Assembly: GCA_963763955.1 (NCBI GenBank)
Contig: CAVXQP010000010.1
Span: 124,001 to 188,000 of the forward strand
DNA length: 64,000 nucleotides
Reading direction: 5' to 3'
Source of the DNA: DASUPK01 sp963763955
GTDB taxonomy: Bacteria > Actinomycetota > Thermoleophilia > Solirubrobacterales > 70-9
The position numbers and the translations under genes were made by a program. The notes below the pieces were generated by a model that saw only the letters and a list, made by a program, of their open reading frames with translations, did no database searches and was not told where the DNA came from. Positions 1 through 8,522 of this stretch are shown here, piece after piece; positions within the stretch are counted from its first letter, which is position 1, and every line of letters begins with the position of its first letter.

Positions 1-261
1 CAGGTCAAGGCCGAGGCGGAGGCCGAGGGCCTCGACGAGGTATTCCGCTCGGCCGGATTCGAATGGAGGGAGTCGGGCTGCTCCGCCTGCCTGGGAATGA
101 ACCCCGACATCCTGCAGCCCGGCGAGCGCTGCGCTTCCACCTCCAATCGCAATTTCGAGGGCCGCCAGGGCGCCGGCGGACGCACGCACCTGGTCAGCCC
201 GAAGATGGCAGCGGCGGCTGCCGTCGAGGGGCGCTTCGTCGACATCAGGGTTTGGAGCTAG
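1..261 (+). CDS. leuC: 3-isopropylmalate dehydratase large subunit, C-terminal part
   Basis: Only the last 86 codons are present; the 5' end lies outside the window. The fragment carries the aconitase-family cluster motif GCSACLGMNPD (about residues 25-35 of the fragment), followed by the NRNFEGRQG and GRTHLVSP segments typical of the LeuC C terminus. LeuC and LeuD form the isopropylmalate isomerase that converts 2- to 3-isopropylmalate in leucine synthesis, and also acts in the citramalate route to isoleucine. leuD starts 2 bases after the TAG stop, so the subunits are co-translated. Identification is secure from motif plus partner gene. Confidence 0.93.
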   Translation, partial: QVKAEAEAEGLDEVFRSAGFEWRESGCSACLGMNPDILQPGERCASTSNRNFEGRQGAGGRTHLVSPKMAAAAAVEGRFVDIRVWS

Positions 262-263
262 CG

Positions 264-833
264 ATGCCGGTGGATCCGATCGAGATCATCGAGGGCCGCG
301 TCGCCGTCCTGGATCGTGCCGACGTCGATACCGACCAGATCATGCCCAAGCAGTTCCTGAAGCGGATCGAGCGCACCGGCTACGGCGAGTTCCTCTTCTA
401 CGACTGGTTCCGCTCCGGTGAGATCGAGCTCGATCCCCACCCGATCCTGGTCACCGGCCGGAATTTCGGCTCGGGCTCCTCGCGCGAGCACGCCGTCTGG
501 GGTCTCAAGGATTACGGCTACGACGCCGTCATCGCGCCCTCGTTCTCGGACATCTTCTATTCCAACTGCACCAAGAACGGGCTGCTGCCCGTCGTGCTCG
601 ACGAGGAGCACTGCCGCGCCGTCGCATCGGCCGGGGAGGCCCGCATCGATCTCGACGATCAGACCGTCACCTGCGCGGAGGGAGTGTTCAAGTTCGAGAT
701 CGACGAGGACATCAAACACCGGCTCGTCAATGGGCTCGACGACGTGGCCCTGACCCTGCAGCGCTCCGGCGCGATCGACGAGTTCGAGACGGCAGGCAAG
801 GCTGACCGAGGCCCGGTGACCACCTCGCTGTGA
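264..833 (+). CDS. leuD: 3-isopropylmalate dehydratase small subunit
   Basis: A 189-residue protein of normal LeuD length. It has the swivel-domain signatures RADVDTDQIMPKQFL near the N terminus and GRNFGSGSSREHAVWGL around residues 63-79. The reading frame stays open upstream inside leuC, but the ATG at 264, two bases after the leuC stop, gives the family N terminus. The stop overlaps the next start in a GTGA arrangement. It pairs with LeuC for isomerisation of 2-isopropylmalate. Confidence 0.95.
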   Translation: MPVDPIEIIEGRVAVLDRADVDTDQIMPKQFLKRIERTGYGEFLFYDWFRSGEIELDPHPILVTGRNFGSGSSREHAVWGLKDYGYDAVIAPSFSDIFYSNCTKNGLLPVVLDEEHCRAVASAGEARIDLDDQTVTCAEGVFKFEIDEDIKHRLVNGLDDVALTLQRSGAIDEFETAGKADRGPVTTSL

Positions 834-1606
834 GCTCCCCGCGGTCCATGAACACCGGGCCCCGGGAGTGGGACGCCCAGACCTACGACCGCGTCTCGGA
901 CCCTCAGTACAAGTGGGGGCTCGAGGTGTTGGGCCGCCTCGACCTCGCCGGGAACGAGTTCGTGATGGACGCAGGCTGCGGCTCAGGGCGCGTCACGGCG
1001 AAGCTGCTCGAGCGGCTACCGCATGGACGGGTGCTCTGCGTGGACGCCTCCGAGCAGATGATCGAGAAGGCTCGCGAGGCCCTCGGCGACCGGGCCGACT
1101 ACCTGGTCGCCGATCTCTCCGAGCTCGAGGTCCCCGAGCGGGTGGACGTGATCTTCTCCACCGCGACCTTCCACTGGGTGCTCGATCACGATCGACTCTT
1201 CTCCCGGCTGCACGCCGCGCTCAAGCCCGGGGGCCGGCTGGTGGCGCAGTGCGGGGGAGAGGGGAACGTCGCCAAGCACGCTCGGGCGATCGTGGAGGTC
1301 GCAACCCGGCCGGAGTTCATCGACCACTTCCAAGGTCTGGAGATGATGTGGAACTTCGCGCCGGCGGATGCGACCGAGGAGCGCCTGCGCGAGGCGGGCT
1401 TCGCGGACGTGAGGTGCTGGCTCGAGGACAAACCGGTGCAGCCGGAGAACCCCTACGACTTCACGACCACGGTGACGATGGGGCCGCATCTCTCGCGCCT
1501 GCCCGAGGAGCTGCGCCGGCAATTCGCCGAGGCCGTGCTGGAGGTCGAGGACGATCCGCTGGTCCTGAACTACGTCCGTCTCAACATGGACGCCACCCGT
1601 GCCTAG
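830..1606 (+). CDS. class I SAM-dependent methyltransferase, trans-aconitate methyltransferase-like
   Basis: 258 residues with a Rossmann methyltransferase core: VMDAGCGSGRVT (SAM motif I, about residues 45-56), an acidic motif LCVDAS, then FSTATFHWVLDH and LKPGGRLVAQ. The layout resembles E. coli Tam, which methylates trans-aconitate. The GTG start overlaps the leuD stop by 4 bases (GTGA) and the gene overlaps leuB by 8 bases, so it is translated as part of the leu block. A related yeast enzyme (Tmt1) uses 3-isopropylmalate, the product of LeuCD and substrate of LeuB, as its main endogenous substrate; that makes it a plausible substrate here, but this is inference. An internal ATG at 848 is an alternative start. 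Confidence 0.75.
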   Translation: MSSPRSMNTGPREWDAQTYDRVSDPQYKWGLEVLGRLDLAGNEFVMDAGCGSGRVTAKLLERLPHGRVLCVDASEQMIEKAREALGDRADYLVADLSELEVPERVDVIFSTATFHWVLDHDRLFSRLHAALKPGGRLVAQCGGEGNVAKHARAIVEVATRPEFIDHFQGLEMMWNFAPADATEERLREAGFADVRCWLEDKPVQPENPYDFTTTVTMGPHLSRLPEELRRQFAEAVLEVEDDPLVLNYVRLNMDATRA

Positions 1607-2642
1607 GATCGCCCTGCTCCCAGGCGACGGCATCGGCCCGGAGATCGCCGAGGCCGCATACAGAGTCCTGCAGGCGATCGACGACTTCGAAATCGCCGAG
1701 CACGCGATCGGGGGCGCCTCGATCGACGAACACGGCACCGCCCTCACCGAGCAGGCGCTGGAGGCCTGTCGCGAGTCCGATGCGGTCCTCCTCTGCGCCG
1801 TCGGGGGGCCCAAATGGGACACGACCGACCCAGGCGCTTCCCGGCCTGAGCAGGGGCTGCTCGGGCTGCGCAAGGGCCTGGGCCTGTTCGCGAACCTTCG
1901 CCCCGTCCGCCCCAGCGAACCTCTGCTCGACGCCAGTCCGCTGAAACGCGAGCGCATCGAGGGAACCGACCTGCTGGTCGTCCGCGAGCTCACCGGGGGC
2001 ATCTACTTCGGCGACTCGGGCCGCGACGGCGATCGCGCCCACGACGACTGCGCCTACACCGTCGGGGAGATCGAGCGGATCGCCCGTGTGGCGTTCGAGG
2101 CGGCTGGCGAGCGCCGCGGCCATTTGACCTCGGTCGACAAGGCCAATGTGATGGAGACATCACGGCTGTGGCGCGAGACGGTCACCAGGCTCGCGCCCGA
2201 GTACGAGGAGATCGAGCTCGACCACCTGCTGGTGGACAACGCGGCGATGCAGCTGGTCTCCCGGCCAGCCGAGTTCGACGTGCTCGTCACCGAGAACCTC
2301 TTTGGCGACATCCTCAGCGACGAGGCGGCAATGCTGACCGGCTCGCTCGGAATGCTGCCCTCGGCGAGCCTGGGGGAGAAGGGCCCCGGGCTGTTCGAGC
2401 CGGTGCACGGCTCGGCTCCCGACATCGCGGGCACGGGCAAGGCGAACCCGCTCGCGACGCTTCTGTCGGTGGCGATGATGCTCCGCTACGGGCTGGGCAT
2501 GCACGAGGAGGCGGGCCGGCTCGATGCCGCGGTTGAATCCGCGCTCGCGCAGGGCCTGCGGACGCCCGACCTGGCCGCCGGCAAGGGGACACGCGAGGTC
2601 GGCACGGAGGAGATGACTGATGCGGTGATTGCCGCGCTCTAG
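1599..2642 (+). CDS. leuB: 3-isopropylmalate dehydrogenase
   Basis: 347 residues. The start is MPRIALLPGDGIGPEI, the N-terminal signature of the isopropylmalate/isocitrate dehydrogenase family. Further motifs are LTSVDKANVMETSRLWR (substrate and metal region), ENLFGDILSDEAA (metal aspartates) and GLFEPVHGSAPDIAG (NAD site). The VRELTGGIYFG segment marks it as isopropylmalate-specific. It starts at GTG 1599 inside the end of the methyltransferase gene. It oxidises and decarboxylates 3-isopropylmalate in leucine synthesis and probably 3-methylmalate in the citramalate route. Confidence 0.95.
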   Translation: MPRIALLPGDGIGPEIAEAAYRVLQAIDDFEIAEHAIGGASIDEHGTALTEQALEACRESDAVLLCAVGGPKWDTTDPGASRPEQGLLGLRKGLGLFANLRPVRPSEPLLDASPLKRERIEGTDLLVVRELTGGIYFGDSGRDGDRAHDDCAYTVGEIERIARVAFEAAGERRGHLTSVDKANVMETSRLWRETVTRLAPEYEEIELDHLLVDNAAMQLVSRPAEFDVLVTENLFGDILSDEAAMLTGSLGMLPSASLGEKGPGLFEPVHGSAPDIAGTGKANPLATLLSVAMMLRYGLGMHEEAGRLDAAVESALAQGLRTPDLAAGKGTREVGTEEMTDAVIAAL

Positions 2643-2692
2643 GCAAGAATCCTTTGCTGGGCGGCGCGTCCATCGTTCATACTGATCGACTC

Positions 2693-3694
2693 GTGGAGAA
2701 GGCTGAGCTCATCTGGAAGAACGGAGAGTTCGTCCCCTGGGACGAGGCGAACGTCCACGTCCTCACGCACGGGCTGCACTACGGCTCGGGCGTCTTCGAG
2801 GGAATCCGCTGCTACGACACGGAGATCGGTCCCGCGATCTTCCGTCACCAGGACCACCTGGACCGGCTCGCCAAGTCCGCCGAGCTCTACTACCTGCCGC
2901 TCGACTACTCGCTCGAGGAGATTCGAGAGGCGACCAAGGAGCTGATACGCAGGAATGGCCTGCGCAGCTGCTACATCCGGCCGCTCGCCTTCCGCGGCTA
3001 CGGTGAGATGGGTCTCTACGCGCAGAGCGCGCCTGTGGACGTGGTCGTCGCCGTCTGGCCCTGGGGCGCCTATCTGGGGGAGGAGGGGAAGAAGAAGGGT
3101 GTGCGCGCCAAGGTCTCATCCTGGCGACGGATCTCGCCCGCAGGGCTCATCCCGCACGCCAAGGCTTCGGGCCAGTACCTCAACTCGATCCTCGCCAAGA
3201 CCGAGACCGCCAACGCGGGCTACGACGAGGCGATCCTGCTCGATGAGCGCGGCTTCGTCTGCGAGGGCTCCGGCGAGAACATCTACCTCGTCCGCGAGGG
3301 GGAAATCGTGACGCCCGGGCACGCCTCCTCGATCCTTGACGGGATCAACCGAAAGTCGGTGATCCAGATCGCACGCGACCTCGGCTATACCGTCGTCGAG
3401 CGCGACGTCGCACGCGCCGAGCTCTACCTCGCCGAGGAGGTCTTCCTGACGGGCACGGCGGCGGAGCTCGTCCCGGTCCGCGCGATCGACGACCACGACC
3501 TCGGGGAGCCGGGGGAGATCACCCGCGTGATCCAAGGGAAGTTCGACGATGCCCTCAACGGACGGCTCGAGGAGTACCGGGAGTGGCTCGATCCGGTCGG
3601 CGAGCCGACCGGCGAGGCCCCTCGTGAGCCGACGCCTGCAGAGGTGGACGCCGAAGAGGTCGGCGAACCGGCCTCCGGTACCCTGGGTTCCTGA
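2693..3694 (+). CDS. ilvE: branched-chain amino acid aminotransferase
   Basis: About 333 residues from GTG 2693, giving the family start EKAELIWKNGEFVPWDEA. The frame is open to TTG 2654, but that would add 13 atypical residues; a -10-like CATACT at 2678-2683 also favours the later start. PLP fold IV features: THGLHYGSGVFEGIR, PHAKASGQYLNS (contains the Schiff-base Lys), then DERGFVCEGSGENIYLV and LTGTAAELVPV. It performs the last step of Leu, Ile and Val synthesis. The C-terminal 30 residues are a Pro/Glu-rich tail beyond the fold. Confidence 0.93.
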   Translation: MEKAELIWKNGEFVPWDEANVHVLTHGLHYGSGVFEGIRCYDTEIGPAIFRHQDHLDRLAKSAELYYLPLDYSLEEIREATKELIRRNGLRSCYIRPLAFRGYGEMGLYAQSAPVDVVVAVWPWGAYLGEEGKKKGVRAKVSSWRRISPAGLIPHAKASGQYLNSILAKTETANAGYDEAILLDERGFVCEGSGENIYLVREGEIVTPGHASSILDGINRKSVIQIARDLGYTVVERDVARAELYLAEEVFLTGTAAELVPVRAIDDHDLGEPGEITRVIQGKFDDALNGRLEEYREWLDPVGEPTGEAPREPTPAEVDAEEVGEPASGTLGS

Positions 3695-3802
3695 TGCTGC
3701 ACCGCTTCACAGGGCGAATTACGCAGGCCGCGGCCTAGCCGGCCCGCGGTCCCGCACGGCCCCATTCAGGGGTTCCCCATTCGCCCACGAAGAAAGGCAG
3801 CG

Positions 3803-5404
3803 ATGCGACAGGTACTCCTCTACGACACTACTTTGCGCGACGGCATGCAGGGCCAGGGCATGTCTCTCTCCGCGCAGGAGAAGGTTCGCGTGGTCAGCAA
3901 GCTCGACCAGCTCGGTATCCACTTCATCGAGGCGGGCTTCCCGGGCTCCAACCCGAAGGAGCTCGAGCTCTTCGAGATGCTGGCCGAGATCGAGCTGGGC
4001 CAGGCCGAGGTCTGCGCCTTCGGCATGACCCGCCGGCGCGACACCGATGCGGCCGAGGACGAGGCGCTGCGTCTACTCGCCTCCGGCTTCGCTCCGGTGG
4101 TGACCCTGGTCGGCAAGACGTGGGGCCTCCACCTCGAGAAGGTCACCAAGGTGAGCCGGGAGGAGAACCTGGCGATGATCCGTGACTCTGTGGCCTATCT
4201 GACCGATGCCGGCAAGCGCGTGATCTACGACGCCGAGCACTTCTTCGACGGCTTCCGCGACGACGCCGGCTACGCGCTCGAATGCCTGGGTGCCGCGGCC
4301 GACGCGGGGGCCGAGAACATCACGCTCTGCGACACCAACGGTTCCAGCCTGCCGGTGCAGGTCGCCGAGGCGACCAAGGCGGTCGTCGACGCGCTCGACG
4401 TCGCGGTCGGGATTCACACGCACAACGACCTGGAGTGCGCCGTCGCGAACTCGCTGGCCGCAGTCGAGGAGGGTGCGGGCCTGGTGCAGGGCACGATGAA
4501 CGGCATCGGCGAGCGCACGGGGAACGCCAACCTGACCTCGATCCTCCCGGACCTGCAGCTCAAGCTGGGCTACCGCTGCGTTGCGGACGACCAGCTCGCC
4601 CGGCTCACCGGGATCGCCCATTTCATCGACGAGCTGCTCAACATCACACCAGACCCGGACCAGCCCTTCGTCGGACGCAACGCCTTCGCCCACAAGGGCG
4701 GCATGCACGTGGCCGGGGTCAGCGCCGACGCCCGCACTTTCGAGCACATGGACCCGGCGGAGGTCGGCAACGAGCGCGAGATGGTCGTCTCCGAGCTCTC
4801 CGGCAAGGGGACGGTCCTGTCGCGCGCCGAGCGCTCCGGCATCCCGCTGGACGACGAGCAGGCGGCGAAGGCTCTCCGCACCCTGAAGGAGCGGGAGCAC
4901 CGCGGCTACCACTACGAGGCCGCCGACGCGTCCTTCGAGTTGCTGCTTCGCAGGGAGGCCGAGGAGTACGAGCCGCTGTTCCGGCTGGAGGGCTTCCGGG
5001 TCTTGGTCGAGAAGCGCGAGGACGGCAAGATCGTCACCGAGGCGACGATCAAGATCTGGGTCGAGGGCGAGCGCTACCTGCGCACCGCCGAGGGCAACGG
5101 ACCCGTCAACGCGCTCGACATGGCGCTGCGCGGCGCGATCAGCGACCGCCATCCGCACCTCGCGGACATCGAGCTGACCAACTACAAGGTCCGCATCCTC
5201 GACGAGCATCACGGGACGGGCGCCGTCACCCGGGTCCTGCTGGACTCCTCCGACGGCGAGCGCGAGTGGGGCTCGATCGGGGTCTCGGAGAACATCATCG
5301 AGGCGTCCTGGGAGGCCTTGGTCGACTCCCTCGAGTACGCCTTCCAGCCACGGCCGGAGAGCAACGCACCGAGTGAACGAACCGATCCCGCTCGCACGAC
5401 CTGA
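3803..5404 (+). CDS. cimA: citramalate synthase
   Basis: 533 residues. It has the HMG-CoA lyase-like TIM barrel signature YDTTLRDGMQGQGMSLSAQEK at the N terminus, the metal motif HTHNDLECAVANSLAAV, GTMNGIGERTGNANL, and a C-terminal LeuA dimer regulatory domain. The length and the DGMQGQG variant fit CimA rather than LeuA or homocitrate synthase. It condenses pyruvate with acetyl-CoA to citramalate, opening the threonine-independent route to isoleucine that then uses LeuCD and LeuB from the same cluster. An AAAGG ribosome site lies 8 bases before the ATG. Confidence 0.9.
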   Translation: MRQVLLYDTTLRDGMQGQGMSLSAQEKVRVVSKLDQLGIHFIEAGFPGSNPKELELFEMLAEIELGQAEVCAFGMTRRRDTDAAEDEALRLLASGFAPVVTLVGKTWGLHLEKVTKVSREENLAMIRDSVAYLTDAGKRVIYDAEHFFDGFRDDAGYALECLGAAADAGAENITLCDTNGSSLPVQVAEATKAVVDALDVAVGIHTHNDLECAVANSLAAVEEGAGLVQGTMNGIGERTGNANLTSILPDLQLKLGYRCVADDQLARLTGIAHFIDELLNITPDPDQPFVGRNAFAHKGGMHVAGVSADARTFEHMDPAEVGNEREMVVSELSGKGTVLSRAERSGIPLDDEQAAKALRTLKEREHRGYHYEAADASFELLLRREAEEYEPLFRLEGFRVLVEKREDGKIVTEATIKIWVEGERYLRTAEGNGPVNALDMALRGAISDRHPHLADIELTNYKVRILDEHHGTGAVTRVLLDSSDGEREWGSIGVSENIIEASWEALVDSLEYAFQPRPESNAPSERTDPARTT

Positions 5405-6530
5405 CCTCGGCCCGCGCGAGGAGGAGCTGCTCCTGGAGGTGGTCCGCTCTGGCGCGCTCTCGCTGGGGCCGAAGCTCGAGCAATTCGAGCACGACTTCTC
5501 CGATTGGATCGGCGGCGATGTCTACGCGATCGCCGTGTCCAGCGGAACGGCCGCCTTGCACCTCGGCGTCAGGGCTGAGGGCTGGTCGGCTGGGGATGAG
5601 GTCATCACCAGCTCCCTCACCTTCGTCGCCTCGGCCAACTGCCTGCTCTACGAGGGCGTCAAGCCGGTTTTCTGCGACATCGATCCGGTCACGCTGACCA
5701 TGGATACTGAGGCGGTCGCGGCCGCGGTCGGGGAGAGGACGGCCGGGATCCTGCCGGTGCACATCTTCGGCTACCCGGCCGACCTGCCGGCACTCCGCAA
5801 GATCGCCTCCGAGCAGGACCTCGGCATGCTGGAGGACGCCTGCCAGGCGCTCGGGGCGCACGACAGCACGGGCAAGAAGATCGGCACCGATGGGAATCTC
5901 GCCACGTTCGCCTTCTACGCCAACAAGCAGATGACGACGGGGGAGGGGGGAATCCTCGTCACCCCGGACGAGGAGGTCGCGGAACACGTCAAGAGCGAAC
6001 GCAACCAGGGGCGGGCACCGGACATGGACCAGGTCGAGCACGATCGCCTCGGGTTCAACTACCGGCTCACCGACCTGCACGCGGCGATCGGGATCGCGCA
6101 GCTCGAGCGGCTGGACGAGATGCTCAACGCGCGCGAGAACGTCGCGGCCCTCTACCGCGAGCGGCTCACCCAGCTCGGCGCCGCCCCCGCGGGCGAGCAA
6201 GGCAACCACGAGATTCTCCTGCCCTGCGAGAACCGGGGCGACGAGCGGCGCAGCTGGTTCGTCTTCTGCGTGCAGCTGCCGGAGGGAGCCGATCGTGACG
6301 GCGTGATCGCCGCGCTCGGCAAGAACGGCATTGCCTCCAAGGCCTACTTGCCCTGCGTCCACCTGCTGCCGCCCTATCGCGAGCGCTTCGACTTCAGTGG
6401 TGGCGAGTTCCCGGTCGCTGAACGCGTCGCTGAGCGCTCGCTCGCGCTGCCTTTCTTCACCGCGATGACCGAGTCACAGGTCGACCGGGTCTGCACGGCG
6501 CTCGGCGAGGCGCTCGGAATCCAACCCTAG
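5373..6530 (+). CDS. DegT/DnrJ/EryC1/StrS family PLP aminotransferase
   Basis: 385 residues starting at GTG 5373, which overlaps the end of cimA by 32 bases. Family features: PLARPDLGPREEELL N terminus, AVSSGTAALHLGVRA, HIFGYPADLPAL, EDACQALGA and FAFYANKQMTTGEGG with the PLP lysine. Such enzymes usually aminate keto-sugars for surface polysaccharides. Its coupling to cimA and its position before argH leave the substrate open; no other sugar gene is nearby. Confidence 0.82.
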   Translation: MNEPIPLARPDLGPREEELLLEVVRSGALSLGPKLEQFEHDFSDWIGGDVYAIAVSSGTAALHLGVRAEGWSAGDEVITSSLTFVASANCLLYEGVKPVFCDIDPVTLTMDTEAVAAAVGERTAGILPVHIFGYPADLPALRKIASEQDLGMLEDACQALGAHDSTGKKIGTDGNLATFAFYANKQMTTGEGGILVTPDEEVAEHVKSERNQGRAPDMDQVEHDRLGFNYRLTDLHAAIGIAQLERLDEMLNARENVAALYRERLTQLGAAPAGEQGNHEILLPCENRGDERRSWFVFCVQLPEGADRDGVIAALGKNGIASKAYLPCVHLLPPYRERFDFSGGEFPVAERVAERSLALPFFTAMTESQVDRVCTALGEALGIQP

Positions 6531-6540
6531 ACTCCGAGTC

Positions 6541-7911
6541 ATGTCCCGCTTCGCCGAAGAACAGGACCCGCTCTTCAGGCGGATCAACTCCTCGATCTCG
6601 TTCGACTGGCGCCTGGCGCCCTTCGACGTCGGGCAATCGAAGGCGCACGCCCGGGCGCTCGCCAGGCTCGGCGTGCTCGACGCCGACGAGCTGGCCAAGA
6701 TCAGCGAGGGCCTCGAGCAGGTCAGTGGCGAGCTCGAGGGGGGGAGCTTCGAGTTTCGCGACGACGACGAGGACATCCACATGGCGATCGAGCGCCGCCT
6801 GACGGAGCTGATCGGTCCGCTCGGCGGCAAGCTGCATACCGCCCGGTCGCGCAACGATCAGGTCGCCACCGATCTGGCCCTGCTCGTACGGGCGCACGCG
6901 GCCCGCGCCATCGCGCTGCTGGAGAGCTTGATGGAGGCACTGGTCGTGCAGGCCGAAGCCCACCGCGACTGGGCCGCCCCTTCCTACACGCACCTGCAGC
7001 GGGCGCAGCCCGTCTACCTGGGGCACCACCTGCTGGCCTACTTCTGGATGTTCCAGCGCGACGCGCGGCGCTTCTTCCGCGCGGCGGAGGCGACTACGGA
7101 CATGCCCGCCGGTTCCGGTGCTCTCGCGGGCCTCAACTGGGATGTCGACCGCAATGCACTCGCCGAAGACCTCGGCTTCGAGCGCCCTTATCCCAACTCG
7201 ATCGATGCGGTCTCCAACCGCGACTTCGCGCTCGACTACCTCTCGGCGGCTTCGATCTGCGCCATGCACCTCTCGCGGCTCGGCGGCGAGATCGTGCTCT
7301 GGTCGAGCCAGGAATTCGGCTTCTGCGAGCTGCCCGACTCGTTCGCCTCGGGCTCGAGCATCATGCCCCAGAAGAAGAATCCGGACGCGGCGGAGCTGCT
7401 GCGCGGCAAGGCCCCGCGGATCGCGGCCTCGCTGGCGAGCCTGCTCGGCACGTTGCACGCTCTGCCGCTCGCATACAGCAAGGACCTCCAGGAGGACAAG
7501 GAGCCCGTGTTCGACGCGATCGACAACCTTGAGCTCTGCCTGGCTGCCGCCACCGGCATGGTCGCCGCGATCAGCTTCAACCGCGAGCGCCTGGCCGCTG
7601 CGGCGGAGGACGAGATGCTGGCCGCCACCGATCTCGCCGACGCGCTGGTCAAGGAGGGCGTTCCGTTCCGGGAGGCGCACGGCCTGGTCGGGGGGCTCGT
7701 CAAGGCCGCCGTCGATTCCGGCAGGCCGCTCTCTGAGCTGGCCGACTCGGAGCTCAACGGCGTGCCCGAGAACGCGCGTCAGGCGGTCCGCCGGGCGCTC
7801 GAGTCGGGGCAGACGATCGAGTCGAAGGTCTCGCTCGGAGGCACCGCCTCCGGTCCGCTGTCCCAGCAACTCGAGCGGGCGCACGAGGCGCTCAGCGCGC
7901 TGCGCGCGTGA
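6541..7911 (+). CDS. argH: argininosuccinate lyase
   Basis: 456 residues of the fumarase/aspartase superfamily. It has HTARSRNDQVATDLAL, THLQRAQPVYLGHHLLAY, and the signature loop GSSIMPQKKNPDAAELLRGK at about residues 276-295. It splits argininosuccinate into arginine and fumarate. A TAGACT box at 6528-6533 sits 7 bases before the ATG, suggesting a leaderless transcript that starts inside the end of the aminotransferase gene. The stop overlaps the next start (GTGA). Confidence 0.96.
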   Translation: MSRFAEEQDPLFRRINSSISFDWRLAPFDVGQSKAHARALARLGVLDADELAKISEGLEQVSGELEGGSFEFRDDDEDIHMAIERRLTELIGPLGGKLHTARSRNDQVATDLALLVRAHAARAIALLESLMEALVVQAEAHRDWAAPSYTHLQRAQPVYLGHHLLAYFWMFQRDARRFFRAAEATTDMPAGSGALAGLNWDVDRNALAEDLGFERPYPNSIDAVSNRDFALDYLSAASICAMHLSRLGGEIVLWSSQEFGFCELPDSFASGSSIMPQKKNPDAAELLRGKAPRIAASLASLLGTLHALPLAYSKDLQEDKEPVFDAIDNLELCLAAATGMVAAISFNRERLAAAAEDEMLAATDLADALVKEGVPFREAHGLVGGLVKAAVDSGRPLSELADSELNGVPENARQAVRRALESGQTIESKVSLGGTASGPLSQQLERAHEALSALRA

Positions 7912-8522
7912 ACCGCGACTTCTTCGACCGCTCCGTGCACGAGGTGGCGCGTGAGCTGATCGGCTGCGAGCTCGCGGTCGGCGAGGCTTCCGGCGTGATC
8001 GTGGAGACCGAGGCCTACGACGCCACGGATCCCGCCTGCCACGCCTACATCGGCCGGACCGCCCGGAACGAGGTGCTCTTCGGCCCTCCGGGCCACGCGT
8101 ACGTCTACCTCTCATACGGGATCCACAGCCTGCTGAACGCGGTCGCGGAGCCGGAGGGAAGCGCCGCGGCGGTCCTGATCCGCGCCCTCGAGCCGATCCG
8201 AGGCATTGAGGGGATGCGCAAGCGGCGGGGCCGTAGTGCGAGGGCGCGCGCCAGCGCGACCCGTTTAAGGCTGGAGGAGCTGTGCTCGGGCCCCGGCAAG
8301 CTCACCGAGGCGCTCGGGGTCGGGCTGGCGCTGAACGGGGCGGACCTGCTGGAGGCGCCGTTCGAGATCTCGCCGCGCGCCGAGGGCTGGAATCACACCG
8401 AGATCGTCACCTCGACCCGGATCGGCATCACCAAGGCGGCGGAGCTTCCCTGGCGCTACTCCGCCCAGGGAAATCGCCACGTCTCTCGCCCGTGGCCGGC
8501 CATCATCGAGGCTGCTGCCTAG
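7908..8522 (+). CDS. mpg: 3-methyladenine DNA glycosylase (AAG/MPG family), carrying a hairpin repeat in frame
   Basis: 204 residues with the alkyladenine glycosylase pattern: RELIGCELAVGEASGVIVETEAY (catalytic Glu in the ETEAY segment), HAYVYLSYGIHSLLNAV, ALEPIRGIEGMRKRRG and LCSGPGKLTEALG. It removes alkylated purines. Between RRGR and LCSGPGKL the protein has an Ala/Arg-rich stretch (SARARASATRL) encoded by a 30-nt hairpin repeat also found in dnaE2; family members are usually shorter in this loop. The GTG start overlaps the argH stop. The TAG stop lies in a CTAG shared with the convergent gene. Confidence 0.92.
   Translation: MNRDFFDRSVHEVARELIGCELAVGEASGVIVETEAYDATDPACHAYIGRTARNEVLFGPPGHAYVYLSYGIHSLLNAVAEPEGSAAAVLIRALEPIRGIEGMRKRRGRSARARASATRLRLEELCSGPGKLTEALGVGLALNGADLLEAPFEISPRAEGWNHTEIVTSTRIGITKAAELPWRYSAQGNRHVSRPWPAIIEAAA
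8237..8266 (+). repeat. dispersed hairpin repeat, copy 1 (inside mpg)
   Basis: A 30-nt element, TGCGAGGG...ACCCGTTT. Stem GGGCGCGC / GCGCG(A)CCC with loop GCCA and one bulged A. It is identical over all 30 bases to the complement of 22503-22532 in dnaE2. It adds about 10 codons to mpg without breaking the frame. Confidence 0.85.

Noticed and set aside
4073..5212. Long open frames opposite cimA, dnaE2, the PBP and other genes
   Set aside because: They mirror strongly GC-biased codons of the real genes, have no family motifs, and lack independent starts or ribosome sites.
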